38,395 bases of DNA from DATBGZ01 sp036557785 (GTDB lineage Bacteria > Actinomycetota > Actinomycetes > Mycobacteriales > Micromonosporaceae). Both the position numbers and the translations under genes were made by a program. The stretch lies in contig DATBGZ010000039.1 of the NCBI GenBank assembly GCA_036557785.1, positions 1-38,395 of the forward strand. The letters are read 5' to 3'. Of the stretch, positions 36,408 to 38,395 are shown in pieces; position 1 is the stretch's first letter, and every line of letters begins with the position of its first letter. The notes beneath the pieces are model-generated. The model did no database searches. It saw nothing but the letters and a program-made list of their open reading frames with translations, and was not told the DNA's origin.

Positions 36408-38357
36408 ATGCGCGCAAGACAAGCGGCGCTCGCACTCATCGGCACACTGACCCTCGTCGCCGGGGTGCTCGTCGCCGGGCCGGCATCGGCCGCGCCGACG
36501 ACGCCGGTCGTCGCATCCTCAAAGGTGGTCCGCGCCTGCGCCAGGTCCGCATCCCAGCATGTGATGTCCTGCTTCGCGCTGCGTCGCACCGATGTCACGC
36601 AACCGCCGGCATTGCAGGCCGCGCCGAACGCTGTCAATCCAGCCGCGACCCCGTCCGGCTACGGGCCGACCGACCTGCACAGCGCCTACAACCTGCCCTC
36701 CAGCGGCGGCAGCGGGCTCACGGTCGCGATCGTCGACGCCTACAACGACCCGAATGCCGAGTCCGACCTCGCCACGTACCGCACCCAGTACGGCCTGTCG
36801 GCGTGCACGACGGCCAACGGATGCTTCAAGAAGGTCAACCAGAACGGCGCCACCAGCCCACTGCCCGCCAACAACACCGGCTGGGCCGGCGAGATCGCGC
36901 TCGACATCGAGATGGTCTCCGCGATCTGCCCGAGCTGCAAGATCCTGCTCGTCGAGGCCAACTCGGCCAGCGACGCCAACCTCTACACGGCTGAGGACTA
37001 CGCGGCCTCGCACGCGCAGTTCGTCTCCAACAGCTGGGGCGGCTCCGAGTACTCCGGGCAGACCACCGACGACTCGCACTTCAACCACCCGGGCGTGGTC
37101 ATCACGGTCAGCAGCGGCGATGACGGACACGGGGCCGAGTACCCGGCGACGTCCCGCTATGTCACCGCGGTCGGCGGGACCACGCTGAACACCGCGGGCA
37201 ACGCTCGCGGCTGGACCGAGACCGTATGGAACGGCGCGGGCTCGGGCTGCTCGTCCTTCGACATCAAGCCGACGTGGCAGACGGTTACCACCGGCTGCAC
37301 GCGGCGCGCCGAAGCGGACGTGGCGGCGGTCGCCAACCCCAGCACCGGCGTCGCGGTCTACCAGACGTACGGCGCCTCGGGTTGGGTCGTCTACGGCGGC
37401 ACCAGCGTTGCCGCGCCGATCATCGCCTCGGTCTACGCCCTGGCCGGCACGGCTGGCGCGGGCGACTACCCGGCGTCGTACCCGTACGCGCATCCGGGCA
37501 ACCTCTACGACGTGACCTCGGGCAACAACGGCACCTGTGGTGCGCCGATGTGCACCGCGGGCGGCGGCTGGGACGGACCGACCGGCCTCGGCACCCCGAA
37601 CGGCACAGCCGCGTTCACGGCGGGTGGCGGCGGCGGCACCGGCGTCACGGTCACCAACCCCGGCAACCAGACCGGCACCGTGGGCACCGCGACCAGCCTG
37701 ACCCTGCACGCCTCCGGCGGCACCGGCAGCTACACCTGGTCGGCGACCGGCCTGCCGGCTGGCCTGTCGATCAACTCCGGCAGCGGCGTGATCAGCGGAA
37801 CGCCCACCACGGCCAACACGTACACCGTGACGGCGACCGCCACCTCGGGTACCCAGAACGGAAGCACCACCTTCCAATGGACGATCAACAGTGCGGGCGG
37901 CGGCTGCAGCGGCCAGTTGCTGGGCAACCCCGGCTTCGAGACCGGCTCGGCGGCCCCGTGGACCACCACCGCTGGCGTGGTCAACTCCACGTCGGCCGGT
38001 GAGACCGCCCACTCGGGCAGCTTCTACGCCTGGTTGGACGGCTACGGGCGGACCCACACCGACACGGCGAGCCAGACCGTGACCATCCCCAGCGGATGCA
38101 ACGCGACGCTCACGTTCTGGTTGAAGATCGACACCAGTGAGACGACCAACACCACGCAGTACGACAAGCTCACGGTCAAGGTCGGCTCGACCACGCTGGC
38201 GACCTACTCGAACCTCAACCACGGTGCCTACAGCCAGAAGTCCTTCAACATCTCCAGCTTCGCCGGCAGCACGGTGACGCTGCTCTTCACGGGGACGGAG
38301 GACGTCACCCTGCAGACGTCGTTTGTGATCGACGACACCGCCATCACGCTCAGCTGA
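36408..38357 (+). CDS. Secreted S53 (sedolisin) serine-carboxyl peptidase with Ig-like and C-terminal jelly-roll domains
   Basis: A 649-residue exported protease. The signal peptide ends near residue 28 (GPASA). The S53 catalytic domain (about 83-405) has E162 and D166 (GWAGEIALDIEM), oxyanion D238 (SSGDDG) and nucleophile S333 (GGTSVAAP), so the Glu-Asp-Ser triad is complete. The calcium-site end DVTSGNNG ... GGGWDGPTGLGTP is also present. Then come a Gly linker, an Ig-like putative binding domain (about 410-495, TGTVGTATSLTLHASGGTGS) and a C-terminal beta domain (LLGNPGFETGSAAPW ... FVIDDTAI). The activation propeptide is only about 55 residues, against roughly 180 in classic sedolisins. 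The ATG has GGAGG upstream. Probably an acid-tolerant extracellular protease. Confidence 0.93.
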   Translation: MRARQAALALIGTLTLVAGVLVAGPASAAPTTPVVASSKVVRACARSASQHVMSCFALRRTDVTQPPALQAAPNAVNPAATPSGYGPTDLHSAYNLPSSGGSGLTVAIVDAYNDPNAESDLATYRTQYGLSACTTANGCFKKVNQNGATSPLPANNTGWAGEIALDIEMVSAICPSCKILLVEANSASDANLYTAEDYAASHAQFVSNSWGGSEYSGQTTDDSHFNHPGVVITVSSGDDGHGAEYPATSRYVTAVGGTTLNTAGNARGWTETVWNGAGSGCSSFDIKPTWQTVTTGCTRRAEADVAAVANPSTGVAVYQTYGASGWVVYGGTSVAAPIIASVYALAGTAGAGDYPASYPYAHPGNLYDVTSGNNGTCGAPMCTAGGGWDGPTGLGTPNGTAAFTAGGGGGTGVTVTNPGNQTGTVGTATSLTLHASGGTGSYTWSATGLPAGLSINSGSGVISGTPTTANTYTVTATATSGTQNGSTTFQWTINSAGGGCSGQLLGNPGFETGSAAPWTTTAGVVNSTSAGETAHSGSFYAWLDGYGRTHTDTASQTVTIPSGCNATLTFWLKIDTSETTNTTQYDKLTVKVGSTTLATYSNLNHGAYSQKSFNISSFAGSTVTLLFTGTEDVTLQTSFVIDDTAITLS

Positions 38358-38376
38358 GCTACGAACCAGTGGGGGT

Positions 38377-38395
38377 CCGGGGCGCTACGCCCCGG
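38377..38395 (+). terminator. Strong hairpin terminator after the S53 protease gene
   Basis: CCGGGGCG-CTA-CGCCCCGG is a perfect 8-bp GC stem with a 3-nt loop, 19 nt after the stop codon. The window ends at its last base, so any T-run after it cannot be seen. Confidence 0.7.

Noticed and set aside
36519..38222. A 567-residue open frame on the minus strand
   Set aside because: It is antisense to the S53 protease, with Arg/Gly/Val-rich shadow composition.
1..38395. Mobile element or genomic island
   Set aside because: No transposase, integrase, tRNA-flanked direct repeats or clear composition shift was seen in any part of the window.

Overview
The window is high-GC DNA from an actinomycete. 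A Micromonosporaceae-like host is my guess, based on the GC content, the AfsR-type SARP regulator, the CebR-type box, the S53 protease and the many genes with a TANNNT -10 element about 7 nt before the start codon. No species call is possible from the sequence alone. There is no transposase, integrase, tRNA, rRNA or CRISPR array, so this looks like ordinary chromosome rich in transport and regulation genes.

Left part (1-8.1 kb). The N-terminal part of a short Rho factor runs off the left edge. It is followed by a VOC protein, an ArsR regulator coupled to an SRPBCC protein with two identical-format operators, and a peptide deformylase. Next comes a complete ECF metal transporter (cbiM-cbiQ-cbiO, translationally coupled) behind an inverted repeat that fits a Nur (nickel) box. 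An MMPL exporter ends this part.

Middle (8.1-25.6 kb). A 1017-residue AfsR-like SARP regulator has a textbook SARP operator at its own promoter, and a second copy of that operator core lies by the neighbouring lipoprotein gene. Two drug-export modules follow: an MFS exporter (MFS-1) convergent with a MarR plus fused double ABC exporter operon, and a MarR plus MFS-2 operon. MFS-1 and MFS-2 are close paralogues. Between the modules are a BioF2/GNAT-like acyltransferase, a DinB protein, an epimerase, and a divergent pair: an isopropylmalate/homocitrate synthase-like enzyme and a citrate synthase fused to a DNA-binding helix-turn-helix, sharing a 77-bp promoter region with a palindrome.

Right part (25.6-38.4 kb). 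This holds a frameshifted DUF2461 gene, a site-2 protease with CBS domains, a DrrAB-type exporter, a MetE-like methyltransferase, a long REP-like palindrome, a secreted GH5-CBM2 cellulase whose promoter spacer holds a CebR-type box, a second ABC-2 exporter pair, an XRE-AAA regulator, and a secreted S53 protease followed by a hairpin terminator.

The most interesting candidates are the HTH-citrate synthase/homocitrate-synthase-like divergon (a possible enzyme-regulator), the predicted SARP regulon, and a palindrome (CCACWGTGG) that recurs in the coding DNA far more often than composition predicts.
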